From Desertivibrio insolitus (GTDB lineage: Bacteria; Actinomycetota; Actinomycetes; Actinomycetales; Microbacteriaceae), in the NCBI RefSeq assembly GCF_017355965.1, contig NZ_JAFIQW010000002.1, forward strand, positions 455,170-519,169: a DNA stretch of 64,000 bases. Direction: 5' to 3'. Numbering within the stretch: position 1 is the stretch's first letter; the number at the start of each line of letters is the position of its first letter. Below the pieces are notes generated by a model that did not search any database, was not told the DNA's origin, and was given only the letters and a program-made list of their open reading frames with translations. The translations under genes and the position numbers were made by a program. Shown in pieces: positions 10,712-20,291 of the stretch.

Positions 10712-11614
10712 GTGCGCCTCCTCGAGCGCGTCCCCGCGACCCTCCTCGTCGTGCTCGCCGTGTTCAGCGTCCAGTTCGGCAACGCGACCGGCCGCTCCTT
10801 CTTCGGCGACACGTCGCCCACCGGCGCCGCGACGCTCCGGCTCGTGCTCGCCGCCGTCATCCTCGTGCTCGTCGTGCGCCCGCGCGTGCGCGACTGGGAC
10901 CGCCGCACCTGGGCCGGGGTGGCGGCGCTCGGCGTCGCGCTCGGCGGGATGAACCTGCTCATCTACCTCGCGATCGAGCAGATCCCGATCGGCGTCGCCG
11001 TCACGATCGAGTTCGTCGGCCCGCTCGCCGTCGCCCTCGTGCAGGTGCGCCGCTGGCTCGACGCGGGCTGGGCACTCCTCGCCTTCGCGGGCGTCGCGCT
11101 GCTCGGCCTCGACACCACGGGAGCGATCGCCCCGCTCGGCGTCGTCTTCGCCCTCGCGGCCGCCGCCTGCTGGGCCGGCTACATCGTGCTGAGCTCGCGC
11201 GTCGGCCGTCGCGGCAGGGGGCTCGACGGGCTCGCGGTCGCCATGGTCGTCGCGATGCTGGTCTCCCTGCCGTTCGGGGCCGCGGATGCCGCGGCGTCCG
11301 TCGCGGCCGACCCGACGCTGCTCCTCGTGTTCGCGGGCGTCGCGCTCGCGACCAGCGTGCTGCCGTACTCCTTCGAGTTCACCGCGCTCCGCCGCCTCGA
11401 GACCCGCGTCTTCGGCGTGCTGTCCGCGCTCGGCCCAGCCGTCGCCGCCCTCGCCGGGCTCGTCGTGCTGGGGGAGGCCCTCGGGCCGCTGCAGCTCGTG
11501 GCTCTCGTGCTCGTGACCGCGGCGACCGTGGGCGTGCAGGTGACGCGCGCTCGCAGCATCCGCCCGGACTCCCAGCCCGACCCGAGCGACGGGCTCAATA
11601 GGATCGAAGGGTGA
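10712..11614 (+). CDS. EamA/RhtA-type drug/metabolite transporter
   Basis: Ten-helix inner-membrane exporter of the DMT superfamily, 300 residues. Two EamA repeats (~10-130 and ~145-285) are visible; the first ends in EQIPIGVAVTIEFVGPLAVAL, typical of the RhtA branch that exports threonine/homoserine-like metabolites. The substrate here is unknown. GTG 10712 follows GGAAGGAG by six bases. Its TGA overlaps the next start codon (GTGA), but that gene also has its own -10 element inside the end of this one. Confidence 0.85.
   Translation: MRLLERVPATLLVVLAVFSVQFGNATGRSFFGDTSPTGAATLRLVLAAVILVLVVRPRVRDWDRRTWAGVAALGVALGGMNLLIYLAIEQIPIGVAVTIEFVGPLAVALVQVRRWLDAGWALLAFAGVALLGLDTTGAIAPLGVVFALAAAACWAGYIVLSSRVGRRGRGLDGLAVAMVVAMLVSLPFGAADAAASVAADPTLLLVFAGVALATSVLPYSFEFTALRRLETRVFGVLSALGPAVAALAGLVVLGEALGPLQLVALVLVTAATVGVQVTRARSIRPDSQPDPSDGLNRIEG
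11599..11604 (+). promoter_or_regulatory. -10 element TAGGAT, leaderless mtlD promoter
   Basis: TAGGAT lies inside the end of the upstream transporter gene and ends six bases before the GTG at 11611, matching the leaderless pattern of this genome. The downstream gene could therefore be made both by read-through and from its own promoter. Confidence 0.55.
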
Positions 11615-12741
11615 CCAAGACGGCGGTGCACTTCGGTGCGGGCAACATCGGGCGGGGGTTCGTCGCGCAGTTCCTGCACGCGAGCGGATACGAGGTCGTC
11701 TTCGCTGACGTCAGCGAGGAGTTGATCGGGGCGCTGCAGGCGCAGCCCTCCTACGAGGTGCACGAGGTCGGCGAGGGCGCGCAGACGCACGTCGTCGACG
11801 GCTACCGCGCGATCAACAGCCGCCACGACGAGGCCGCGGTGGTCGAGGCGATCGCCGCCGCGGAGGTCGTCACGACGGCGGTCGGCGCCCGCATCCTGCC
11901 CTTCGTCGCGCCCGTCATCGCCAAGGGGCTCGAGCTGCGAGCCCCGGATGCCCCGAAGCTCACCGTCATCGCGTGCGAGAACGCGATCGGCGGCACCGAC
12001 ATCCTCGCCGGCGAGGTGCGCAAGCAGACCTCGGGTGACAACGCGATCTTCGCCAACTGCGCGATCGACCGGATCGTGCCCGAGCAGCACGGCGGGCTCG
12101 ACGTGACCATCGAGTCGTTCCACGAGTGGGTCGTCGACCGCACCCCGTTCGGCGGCGCGGAGCCCGACATCCATGGCGTCACCTGGGTCGACGACCTGAC
12201 CCCGTTCATCGAGCGCAAGCTGTTCACCGTCAACACCGCGCATGCCGCGGCGGCGTACCACGGGCACGACCGGGGCTGGACGAGCATCCGCGAGGCGCTC
12301 GCGACCCCCGAGCTGCAGGCCGAGGTGCGCGCCGTGCTCGAGGAGACGAAGACCCTCCTCGTCGCCAAGCACGGCTTCGGCGAGGACGAGCAGCAGAAGT
12401 ACATCGAGAAGACGCTCGCCCGCATCTCGAACCCGCACCTGCCCGACACGACAGAGCGCGTGGGCCGCGGGCCGCTGCGCAAGCTCAGCCGCAACGAGCG
12501 ATTCGTGTCGCCCGCGGCGCAGCTCGCCGAGCGCGGCCTGCCCGCCTGGGACCTCCTCAACGCGATCGGCGCCGCCCTCCGCTTCGATGTGCCGGAGGAC
12601 GCCGAGAGCGTCGAGCTGCAGGAGCTGCTCCGCAGCGGACGTACGCCCGAGGACCTGGCGCAGACGATCACGGGCGTCGAGCCCGAGCACCCGCTGTTCC
12701 CGCACCTCGTCGAGGTCGTCCGGCTCCGACTGGAGCGCTAG
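11611..12741 (+). CDS. mtlD: mannitol-1-phosphate 5-dehydrogenase
   Basis: NAD-dependent oxidation of mannitol 1-phosphate to fructose 6-phosphate, cytoplasmic. 376 residues. The N-terminal Rossmann motif HFGAGNIGRGFV (~6-17) and ACENAIGGTD (~123-132) are characteristic of MtlD, and the polyol dehydrogenase C-terminal domain starts near residue 195. No mannitol PTS genes are nearby, so it may serve mannitol phosphate made elsewhere or an osmolyte route. It starts in a GTGA overlap and shares its last base with the next gene's GTG. Confidence 0.9.
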   Translation: MTKTAVHFGAGNIGRGFVAQFLHASGYEVVFADVSEELIGALQAQPSYEVHEVGEGAQTHVVDGYRAINSRHDEAAVVEAIAAAEVVTTAVGARILPFVAPVIAKGLELRAPDAPKLTVIACENAIGGTDILAGEVRKQTSGDNAIFANCAIDRIVPEQHGGLDVTIESFHEWVVDRTPFGGAEPDIHGVTWVDDLTPFIERKLFTVNTAHAAAAYHGHDRGWTSIREALATPELQAEVRAVLEETKTLLVAKHGFGEDEQQKYIEKTLARISNPHLPDTTERVGRGPLRKLSRNERFVSPAAQLAERGLPAWDLLNAIGAALRFDVPEDAESVELQELLRSGRTPEDLAQTITGVEPEHPLFPHLVEVVRLRLER

Positions 12742-13172
12742 TGCCCGACCCCGACGATGACGCCGCCCTCAGCTGGGGCGACGCCGGTGACCCGAGCCAT
12801 GTCGACGGCGCCCGGCCGGTGCGCCCGCGCGGCGAGGCATCCGGAGCCCTGGCCGACGACGAGGATGGGCGGGCGGATGTCGCGCGCGCGAGCTCCGCGG
12901 GACTCGTCGGCCTCGGCATCCTCGCCGGCGCGTACCTGCTGTACACGGTCGGCTGGGTGCTCTCGGTCGTGCAGGACCCCTTCACGCTCGCCGATCCGCT
13001 CGCGCAGGTGATGGCGACGGTCGGCGACGTGCTCGCCGTGCTCGCGCCGGCGCTCTGGTTCGGCACGACGTACCTGCTCACCCGTGGCCGCAGCGTCGCC
13101 CGCTTCGCCTGGCTGATCGGCGGAGCGGTGCTGCTCGTGCCGTGGCCGTTCGTGCTGGGAGGGCTCTCGTGA
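12741..13172 (+). CDS. small membrane protein of unknown function
   Basis: 143 residues, family not recognised. An acidic, soluble N-terminus (first ~50 residues, rich in D, G and A) is followed by three predicted helices (~55-75, ~90-108 and ~118-138). The GTG overlaps the mtlD stop by one base and its TGA overlaps the following GTG by four bases, so it sits in a tightly coupled mtlD operon. Codon use matches its neighbours, which supports a real gene. Confidence 0.7.
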   Translation: MPDPDDDAALSWGDAGDPSHVDGARPVRPRGEASGALADDEDGRADVARASSAGLVGLGILAGAYLLYTVGWVLSVVQDPFTLADPLAQVMATVGDVLAVLAPALWFGTTYLLTRGRSVARFAWLIGGAVLLVPWPFVLGGLS

Positions 13173-13576
13173 GCGCCCGCCGCCTCTCCGTCGCCCCCGC
13201 CGTGCTGGCCGTGCTCGTCGGCTTCGGGCTGCTCTACGCCTGGGACCTCTACGAGGCGATCGCGAACATGGTGCTGACGGTGCAGCAGCGCACCGCCGAG
13301 ATCGACGCCGCGCGGGAGTTCCTCTCCTCGACCCTCGATCTCGACCTCGAGACCGCCGACCCCGCCGTGCTCGAGGCGCTCGGCATCTCGACCGCTATCC
13401 CGTGGAGCGCGCTCACGATGAACGTGCTCGCCCCCGTGCTCGTGTTCGTGGTCGCGGCGATGCTCGGCCGACGCCGTCCGCTCTGGCAGCGGGCGCTGCT
13501 GCTGCTCGCGGGTCTCGCGGTCGTCGCCGTCGTCACGCTGTCGCTCACCGCCTACGTGCGGGCCGGCGGACTCTAG
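13169..13576 (+). CDS. small membrane protein of unknown function
   Basis: 135 residues, not recognised. A helix at ~8-28 is followed by a ~50-residue extracytoplasmic-looking segment (EIDAAREFLSSTLDLDLE), then helices at ~83-100 and ~108-128. It is coupled by a GTGA overlap to the preceding membrane protein, and the two probably work as a pair. The sequence after it (13577-13698) is GC-rich with short hairpins and no supported gene. Confidence 0.7.
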   Translation: MSARRLSVAPAVLAVLVGFGLLYAWDLYEAIANMVLTVQQRTAEIDAAREFLSSTLDLDLETADPAVLEALGISTAIPWSALTMNVLAPVLVFVVAAMLGRRRPLWQRALLLLAGLAVVAVVTLSLTAYVRAGGL

Positions 13577-13698
13577 GGACGCTCTCGGCGGTGCGCCGCC
13601 GCGGGCGGAAGGGCGGGGCCGCCGGCGGCGTCGCTACCTGCCACCGCTCAGGCTGGGCGGGGCCGCAGAGCGTCGCACGGCGTGTCGCCGCTCAGGGC

Positions 13699-13729
13699 TT
13701 GACGCAAGGCGCACCACGTCCACTACGCT
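13699..13729 (+). promoter_or_regulatory. promoter of the sugar ABC operon
   Basis: TTGACG at 13699-13704 and TACGCT at 13724-13729, with a long 19-base spacer. The start point would fall near 13736, inside the operator that begins at 13733, the usual arrangement for repression. The 5' leader would be about 240 bases and contains a small ORF. Confidence 0.6.
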
Positions 13730-13732
13730 TCG

Positions 13733-13756
13733 AATCGGTCAACCGGTTGCTTGATT
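13733..13756. promoter_or_regulatory. operator site 1 (GGTCAACCGGTT at 13737-13748)
   Basis: The 12-mer GGTCAACCGGTT occurs three times in the window, each time next to a promoter of the catabolic island. Here it sits in a 24-base imperfect palindrome (9 of 12 positions symmetric about AACCGGTT) covering the expected transcription start. It is the likely binding site of the FadR-type regulator encoded at 21149-21898. Confidence 0.65.
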
Positions 13757-13791
13757 AGGGCCGCCGGGAGTCGTGATTCGAAGGAGAATCG

Positions 13792-13941
13792 ATGCCTCAC
13801 CCCCGTGTCCCCGCCGCCGGCACCCCCTGCCCTCGTCTCTCGCAGCGGGCTGCAGGCCCGAGTCGTGGCCGGCGTGCTTCTGCCGCGTCGATCGACGGGC
13901 GGCCCGTGCCGCTCGCTGCCGGCACGTCGTCACGTCGTTAG
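13792..13941 (+). CDS. possible 49-residue leader ORF of the ABC operon
   Basis: ATG 13792 follows AAGGAG by six bases, a better ribosome site than many real genes here have, and the frame stays open for 49 codons to TAG 13941. The product is basic, rich in P, R, A and S, and matches no family I recognise. The ribosome site is the loop of a small hairpin: GATTC and GAATC flank GAAGGA at 13775-13790. It could be a regulatory leader peptide, a small protein, or chance coding in GC-rich DNA. The next gene starts 36 bases later with its own AAGGAG. Confidence 0.35.
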   Translation: MPHPRVPAAGTPCPRLSQRAAGPSRGRRASAASIDGRPVPLAAGTSSRR

Positions 13942-13977
13942 TCGCCCCCACCACCCATCTGCGAAGGAGCAGCACCG

Positions 13978-14628
13978 ATGGCTCGACCAACCCGCCCACG
14001 CTCACGCGTCCGGCCCTGGATGATCTGGAGCGCGGTCCTCGCCGTCCTCGCCGTCTCGGCCGTGACGAGCACGAAGTTCGTCAGCCTCCAAGAGGCGGAA
14101 GCGGCGGCGAGCGGTGAGCGGTTCGACGCGGCGACGTACGCGGATGAACGATTCGCCTCCGAGATCGCGCCCCAGATCGAAGCGGACGCGGTCGATCTCG
14201 CGACCCTGTTGACGTCGCTGGCCGAAGGCGCGGACGAGGCGGAATTCGGCAACACGCCCGGCTCGGGTAGCGCCTACAGCTTCCCGGTCGAGTTCACGGC
14301 GGTCGCCGGCGAGTCGGCGGGCTCCATCCTTCCCGTGACGGTCGAGGGGGTCCCCGCGGAGATCACGACTCAGGTGCAGATCGGGCCGGCCATCAACGGC
14401 ACGGCGCTCCGCGACGTCACGGGCACGATCTCCTTCAACGAGTTCACGAACCAGCTGGAATTCCAGGAGGTCGCCACCGAGCTGAACAACTCCGTGCGCG
14501 AGAGCGTCCTGGCCGACGTGGACCCGGCCACGCTGCCCGGCGCCACGATCCGCGTTGTGGGCGCCTTCACCAGGGTGAACCCCGAACTCGTGTCGGTCGT
14601 TCCGGTGGTCTTCGAGGTGCAGCAGTGA
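13978..14628 (+). CDS. DUF2291 family membrane-anchored protein
   Basis: 216 residues. An N-terminal signal anchor (~14-32) is followed by TSTKFVS and a periplasm/cell-surface domain that fits the DUF2291 family, including the DVTGTISFNEFTNQLEFQEVATELN segment. There is no lipobox cysteine. DUF2291 genes commonly sit beside ribose-type ABC importers, as here. The function is unknown; an accessory role in uptake is inferred. AAGGAG lies eight bases before the ATG. The stop overlaps the ATPase GTG by four bases. Confidence 0.75.
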   Translation: MARPTRPRSRVRPWMIWSAVLAVLAVSAVTSTKFVSLQEAEAAASGERFDAATYADERFASEIAPQIEADAVDLATLLTSLAEGADEAEFGNTPGSGSAYSFPVEFTAVAGESAGSILPVTVEGVPAEITTQVQIGPAINGTALRDVTGTISFNEFTNQLEFQEVATELNNSVRESVLADVDPATLPGATIRVVGAFTRVNPELVSVVPVVFEVQQ

Positions 14629-16181
14629 CGTCCCACGCCCTCGCGAACCGGGTCGTGATGCGCGCGCGGGGCATCACGAAGACCTACGGTCCCACTCGCG
14701 CCCTCAAGGGCGTCGACTTCGAGATCCGCAGCGGCACGGTGACGGTTCTCTTCGGTGAGAACGGGGCGGGCAAGTCGACGCTGATGAAGATTCTCTCCGG
14801 GGTGGAGACCCCGACGGACGGGGTGCTGGAGCTCGACGGCGAGGAGATCCGTCTGCAGGACACCGTGGATGCCGCGCGCCGGGGCATCGCGATCATCCAC
14901 CAGGAGTTGAGCCTCTGCCCCAACCTCAGCGTCCGAGACAACATCTACATGGGGCGTGAACTCGTCCGCGGGATCGTGGTCGACGAGCGCGCGGAGAACG
15001 CCAAGGCGCGTGAGCTCATGGCGAGGCTCGAGGAGGACCTGGACCCACGCACCCTGGTGGCCGACCTGCGTCTGGGCCAGCAGCAGGTCGTCGAGATCGC
15101 CCGCGCCCTCGCGGGCGAGGCCCGGGTGCTGATCATGGACGAGCCCACCAGCGCGCTCTCGGGCAGCGAGGTCGAGGTGCTTTTCTCGCTGATCCGGGAA
15201 CTGACGGCCAACGGCGTCGCGATCGTCTACATCTCCCATCACCTCGAGGAGGCGCTGGAGATCGCCGATCACGCGGTCGTCTTCCGCGACGGCGAGTTGG
15301 TGGCGAAGGGAGACCGCGGCGAGATCGACATCAACTGGGTCATCTCCAACATGGTCGGTCGCTCGGCCGACGACCTCGCCCCCGACCTGCTCGACGAGTT
15401 CGGAGAGGTGGCGCTCTCACTGCGATCGGTCACCGTGGCCGATCCGGCCAACCCGTCGCGTCTGGCGGTGGAGGAGCTGAGCCTCGACGTACGCAAGGGC
15501 GAGGTGGTGTGCCTCTACGGGTTGATGGGCGCCGGGCGGACGGAGCTGCTCGAGGCGCTCGCCGGCCGCGTACCCATTCAGAAGGGCACAGTCGTCGTCA
15601 ACGGCCGCGAGCTGCGCGGGGAGTCGATCGGCGAGCGGATCCAACTGGGGCTCGCGCTGGTGCCGGAGGACCGTCAACGGGACGGACTCGTGCAGACGAT
15701 GTCGGTAGGCGAGAACAGCTCGCTGGCGAGCCTGCTGAGCTTCGTGAAGGGGGCGTGGATCCGTCGCCGCGGCGAGAACGAGGGGATCGCCAAGGGCATC
15801 GCGGATGTCCGGGTGAAAACGGCCGGGCCGGGGGCCTCGATCACGTCGCTGTCGGGCGGCAATCAACAGAAGGTCGTCATCGGCAAGGTGCTCATGACCG
15901 AGCCCGACGTGATCCTCCTCGACGAACCGTCCAGGGGCATCGACGTCGGAGCGAAGGCCGAGATCTTCGCCCTCATGGCGCGGGAGGCCCGCCGCGGCCT
16001 CGCCGTGCTCTTCGCCACCTCCGAGGTCGGCGAGGCCCTGGGCGTATCGAACCGCGTCGTGGTCATGTCCAAGGGCCGCATCGTGCGCGAGTTCGATCCC
16101 CGCACCACCACACGTGAAGACCTCATGGTCGCCTCGGGCGAGACGACCGACGACGACACCATCGGGAGCACCACAGCATGA
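14625..16181 (+). CDS. sugar ABC transporter, ATP-binding protein (RbsA/XylG type)
   Basis: 518 residues with two fused ABC domains, the architecture of CUT2 importers for monosaccharides. Domain 1 has Walker A GENGAGKST (~45-53), the signature region LRLGQQQVVEIARAL and Walker B VLIMDEPTSAL. Domain 2 has the degenerate Walker A GLMGAGRTELL typical of RbsA, signature LSGGNQQKVVIGK and Walker B VILLDEPSRGID. It is coupled to the genes on both sides by GTGA and ATGA overlaps. The substrate is not readable from the ATPase; the context suggests D-apiose or a related branched or short sugar. Confidence 0.93.
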   Translation: MTSHALANRVVMRARGITKTYGPTRALKGVDFEIRSGTVTVLFGENGAGKSTLMKILSGVETPTDGVLELDGEEIRLQDTVDAARRGIAIIHQELSLCPNLSVRDNIYMGRELVRGIVVDERAENAKARELMARLEEDLDPRTLVADLRLGQQQVVEIARALAGEARVLIMDEPTSALSGSEVEVLFSLIRELTANGVAIVYISHHLEEALEIADHAVVFRDGELVAKGDRGEIDINWVISNMVGRSADDLAPDLLDEFGEVALSLRSVTVADPANPSRLAVEELSLDVRKGEVVCLYGLMGAGRTELLEALAGRVPIQKGTVVVNGRELRGESIGERIQLGLALVPEDRQRDGLVQTMSVGENSSLASLLSFVKGAWIRRRGENEGIAKGIADVRVKTAGPGASITSLSGGNQQKVVIGKVLMTEPDVILLDEPSRGIDVGAKAEIFALMAREARRGLAVLFATSEVGEALGVSNRVVVMSKGRIVREFDPRTTTREDLMVASGETTDDDTIGSTTA

Positions 16182-17302
16182 ACGCGATCAGGATCGAAGA
16201 ATCACGAGCAGCCAAGACCCCGCTCCCCGGCGGGCCGAACGGGCGCAAGAACGTCGACATCTGGTCGCTGCTGCTCGAAGGGCGAGCCTTCATCGCGCTG
16301 ATCGTCCTGATCATCATCTTCGCGCTGCTGTCGGACTCGTTCCTGACGGTCAACAACCTGATCACGATGACGAAGCACGTGGCGTACAACGCCATCCTCG
16401 CGCTCGGGATGCTCTTCGTCATCCTGAAGGGCGGCATCGACCTCTCGGTCGGGTCGACGGTCGGGCTCTCGGGCGTCGTCGCCGGAACCCTGCTGCAGGG
16501 TTGGCAGCTCACCCTGTTCGATGTCGTCGTCTACCCGCCGGTGTGGGTGGTCGTCGCGGCTTCGCTGGCGGTCGGCACACTGGTCGGTTTCATCAACGGC
16601 GTGCTCGTGACCCGGTTCAACGTCGCCCCGTTCATCGCGACCCTGGGGATGCTGTACGTGGCACGCGGAGCCGCGCTGCTCATCTCGAACGGCACGACGT
16701 ATCCCAGGCTGGCGGGCAGCGAGGAGCTGGGGAACCAGGGCTTCCTGCTGATCGGCGGTGGACGCATCCTCGGCATCCCGACGGCGATCTGGATCATGGT
16801 CGTCTTCGCGCTCGCCGCGTTCTTCATCCTGCGCAGGACGCCCTTCGGACGATGGGTCTACGCGACGGGCGGCAACGAGCGGGCCGCGGAACTCTCCGGG
16901 GTGCCGGTGCGGAAGGTCAAGCTCCGCGTCTACATGATCAGTGGTTTCTGCGCCGCGGTGACCGGCCTCATCATCTCCTCCGAGCTGACGAGCGCGGCCC
17001 CCCAACTCGGCGAGACCTTCGAGCTCAACGCGATCGCCGCAGTCGTGATCGGCGGTGCCGCACTGACGGGGGGACGTGGCAACGTCCGCGGAGTGCTGAT
17101 CGGCGCCTTCGTGATCGGCTTCCTCAGCGACGGTCTCGTGCTCCTGGGGGTGTCGACGTTCTGGCAGATCACGATCAAGGGCGCGGTGATCATCCTCGCC
17201 GTCATGCTCGACCAGGCGCAGCAGCGCATCACGCGTTCGAAGAACGCCGCACTCGCGGCTGCGGACAAACAGTCTTCGCGCCAGGCCCCCACCGGCGCCT
17301 GA
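16178..17302 (+). CDS. sugar ABC transporter, permease (RbsC type)
   Basis: 374 residues, membrane component of the CUT2 importer. The BPD_transp_2 family is shown by MLFVILKGGIDLSVGSTVGLSGVVAG (from ~86), the VYATGGNERAAELSGV loop (~227) and the glycine-rich GGRGNVRGVLIG (~303). An N-terminal ~35-residue polar extension precedes the first helix. It starts in an ATGA overlap with the ATPase gene. The binding protein follows after 69 bases. Confidence 0.93.
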   Translation: MNAIRIEESRAAKTPLPGGPNGRKNVDIWSLLLEGRAFIALIVLIIIFALLSDSFLTVNNLITMTKHVAYNAILALGMLFVILKGGIDLSVGSTVGLSGVVAGTLLQGWQLTLFDVVVYPPVWVVVAASLAVGTLVGFINGVLVTRFNVAPFIATLGMLYVARGAALLISNGTTYPRLAGSEELGNQGFLLIGGGRILGIPTAIWIMVVFALAAFFILRRTPFGRWVYATGGNERAAELSGVPVRKVKLRVYMISGFCAAVTGLIISSELTSAAPQLGETFELNAIAAVVIGGAALTGGRGNVRGVLIGAFVIGFLSDGLVLLGVSTFWQITIKGAVIILAVMLDQAQQRITRSKNAALAAADKQSSRQAPTGA

Positions 17303-17365
17303 GCGGAGTACCCGTCGGCTGCACGGCCGGCGGGCACCAAGAGAACACAACCACTCGAAAGGTAG

Positions 17366-18352
<987 letters not shown>

Positions 18353-18360
18353 GCGAAGGC

Positions 18361-18386
18361 GGTGAGGGGGAGCGATCCTCCTCACC
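18361..18386 (+). terminator. hairpin after the ABC operon
   Basis: GGTGAGGGGG pairs with CCTCCTCACC (one G-T pair) around a six-base loop, nine bases after the binding-protein stop. There is no T tract. Confidence 0.5.
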
Positions 18387-18426
18387 GCAACCGCGGCCGG
18401 GGACCCTCCCGACTCCGCGCTCAGCA

Positions 18427-18466
18427 GTGAGGCCCTTCATCGTCCGCGGACGATGAAGGGCCTCAC
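18427..18466. terminator. bidirectional terminator, 40-bp perfect palindrome
   Basis: Arms of 19 bases starting GTGAGGCCCTTC are exactly complementary around a central GC; the whole 40 bases equal their own reverse complement. It lies between the convergent ABC operon and apnL, where one structure can stop transcription from both sides. Confidence 0.75.
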
Positions 18467-18480
18467 CCGTGTGGGAAGGG

Positions 18481-20286
18481 TCAGGCGTGGGGGAGTGACA
18501 CCCGCGCGGCTGCGCCCGGCGCCAGCTCGATCCGACGGCCGGCCGAGGCATCGGCCCCGTCCGCGAACACGACCTCCGCGTGCCCTTGCAGGTCGACGGA
18601 GACCGGCTCCGCGGCGAGATTGCCGAGCAGGATCACGTCCTCGGCGTTCTGCCGGACTCCGACCGCGTGCAGGCCGGGCGCCGAGACCTCGAGCAGAGGC
18701 GCTCCGCTGAGCTCCGCCGCCCATTGCAGGATCAGGTCCGCGGGGGTCCTTCCGCCGCCCTCGGTCACGGTGCCTCGGGGGCCGCTGGTCTCGAAGTACG
18801 TCAGGGACGCGACGTCGCCGGCGGCGAGGGCGGCGAGGCTGCCCACGACCCAGGCGCCGAACGACGGCGCGTGCTGCCTCGGGTCGGTGGCCCCCGCCAC
18901 GAATTCGGGGCCGTACCCGTGCCGCATGGTCTCGTCGCCCGTCGCCTCGAATGCGCTCGTCGCGACCGCGTTGAATCGGGCACCGAGGGTGATCGGACCG
19001 ATGTGCATCCGGCGTCCGTCGGCGATGACCCCGGCCGACTCGACGACCACCCGTTGCACGGGAAGGGACTCGATGAGCTGGTGGCCGCTGATGTCGTGCA
19101 TGAATGGGGTGATGCTGAAGGTGAGCGCCCCGGGCCAGTCGCTCAGCTTGCCGTGGTGCCGGTTCAGCTCCGTGAAGTGCGCGCGGGTTCCGGCGACGAC
19201 CTCGGCCCGCCGACCCCGGTTGCGCAACTCCTCCGAGATCAGGGGAAGCAGCGCGGCGTCGGTGGCGTGGGTGCGGGAATCGAAGACGGCGACCCGGGCG
19301 AGCGGCAGCGACTCCTCGGCCGGGAGGGCATCGAGCACGGTGCGGAGCCCCGCGACGTCGTCCGCGACGAGGCGCAGGTCGATCGCGGTCGCGCCGGTTC
19401 CGCAGGCTCGTTCGAGCATCGCCCGCCACCCGGGGAGTCTGAGATCGAGCTCGACGAGAACGGTTCCGCGAAATTCCGTCGAGAGGGCGGAGGTGTCCGG
19501 CGCGCTCGTCGCGGATCGGGCGATCTCCGGCATCCGTCCGGGAGTCACCCCGGATACCCGAAGGACCCGCGGGTCATCCGCGCCGGCCGCGGCACGTGGG
19601 GCAACCCGTGACGCCTGCACCGCGATCGACTGCTGCACCGATTCGCCGGACTGAAGTTCGACGGGGAACGGCAGCGAGAGCGGTGTGGAGTACGTCTTGA
19701 AGGACGCATCCGTCCAGTTCCGCTGGTCCTCCATCTCGAAGACGTCGCCGCCGAACTGGACCCTGAAATCGACGCCGTCCCGCTGCCACCCGAGCGATGC
19801 GATGTCGCGGGCGGGCTGGTGCGGCGCCACCGTGGTCGGGAACTGCGTGGTCTCGGTGGATCCGTCGGAATGACCGACGACGAGCTCCCGTCCCGCCAGA
19901 TCGGCGGGATGCAGCACGATCAGGCCGATGCGGTTCCGCAGGAAGGCGGTGGTCGAAGTGGCGGCCAGATCGACGGTGAGGCGCTCCTCGTCGGCGCGCA
20001 CCCGCAGCTCCCAGGGCACCACGACGTCGGACCGGGCGGCCTCACCCTTCACCATCAGGCCGTCCTCGGTGACCTCGAGGCTGCGGAGCCCGCTCGGCAC
20101 GGTTCCCCAGTCCCGGTCGCGTACGACGAAGCGGATGCTGCGGAGGCCCACGGCCCCGTCGAAGACGATGTCGTCGAGTTCTCCCCGACGCACCGTCAGC
20201 GACCAGGGGCCGCTGCGGTACGTCGTCTCCTGTCGCTCGGCGGGCAGGAGCAGGTCGCGGGGAACGCCGGCAGGTGAGGTGATCAT
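18481..20286 (-). CDS. apnL: probable D-apionate lactonase
   Basis: 601 residues, no signal peptide, cytoplasmic. The segment from ~125 to ~220, with RIGLIVLHP, FPTTVAPHQPARDI and FEMEDQRNWTDASFKTYSTP, is the hallmark of the D-apionate lactonase (ApnL) family, which opens D-apionolactone to D-apionate. An alpha/beta region (~290-450, FSITPFMHDISGHQLIES) resembles a TIM barrel and a small beta domain closes the protein. It starts five bases after the SDR gene, so the two are co-transcribed; no clear ribosome site is visible. The presence of ApnO and OiaC genes in the same island supports the call. I know of no other role for this family. Confidence 0.72.
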   Translation of the reverse strand: MITSPAGVPRDLLLPAERQETTYRSGPWSLTVRRGELDDIVFDGAVGLRSIRFVVRDRDWGTVPSGLRSLEVTEDGLMVKGEAARSDVVVPWELRVRADEERLTVDLAATSTTAFLRNRIGLIVLHPADLAGRELVVGHSDGSTETTQFPTTVAPHQPARDIASLGWQRDGVDFRVQFGGDVFEMEDQRNWTDASFKTYSTPLSLPFPVELQSGESVQQSIAVQASRVAPRAAAGADDPRVLRVSGVTPGRMPEIARSATSAPDTSALSTEFRGTVLVELDLRLPGWRAMLERACGTGATAIDLRLVADDVAGLRTVLDALPAEESLPLARVAVFDSRTHATDAALLPLISEELRNRGRRAEVVAGTRAHFTELNRHHGKLSDWPGALTFSITPFMHDISGHQLIESLPVQRVVVESAGVIADGRRMHIGPITLGARFNAVATSAFEATGDETMRHGYGPEFVAGATDPRQHAPSFGAWVVGSLAALAAGDVASLTYFETSGPRGTVTEGGGRTPADLILQWAAELSGAPLLEVSAPGLHAVGVRQNAEDVILLGNLAAEPVSVDLQGHAEVVFADGADASAGRRIELAPGAAARVSLPHA

Positions 20287-20291
20287 GCGCG

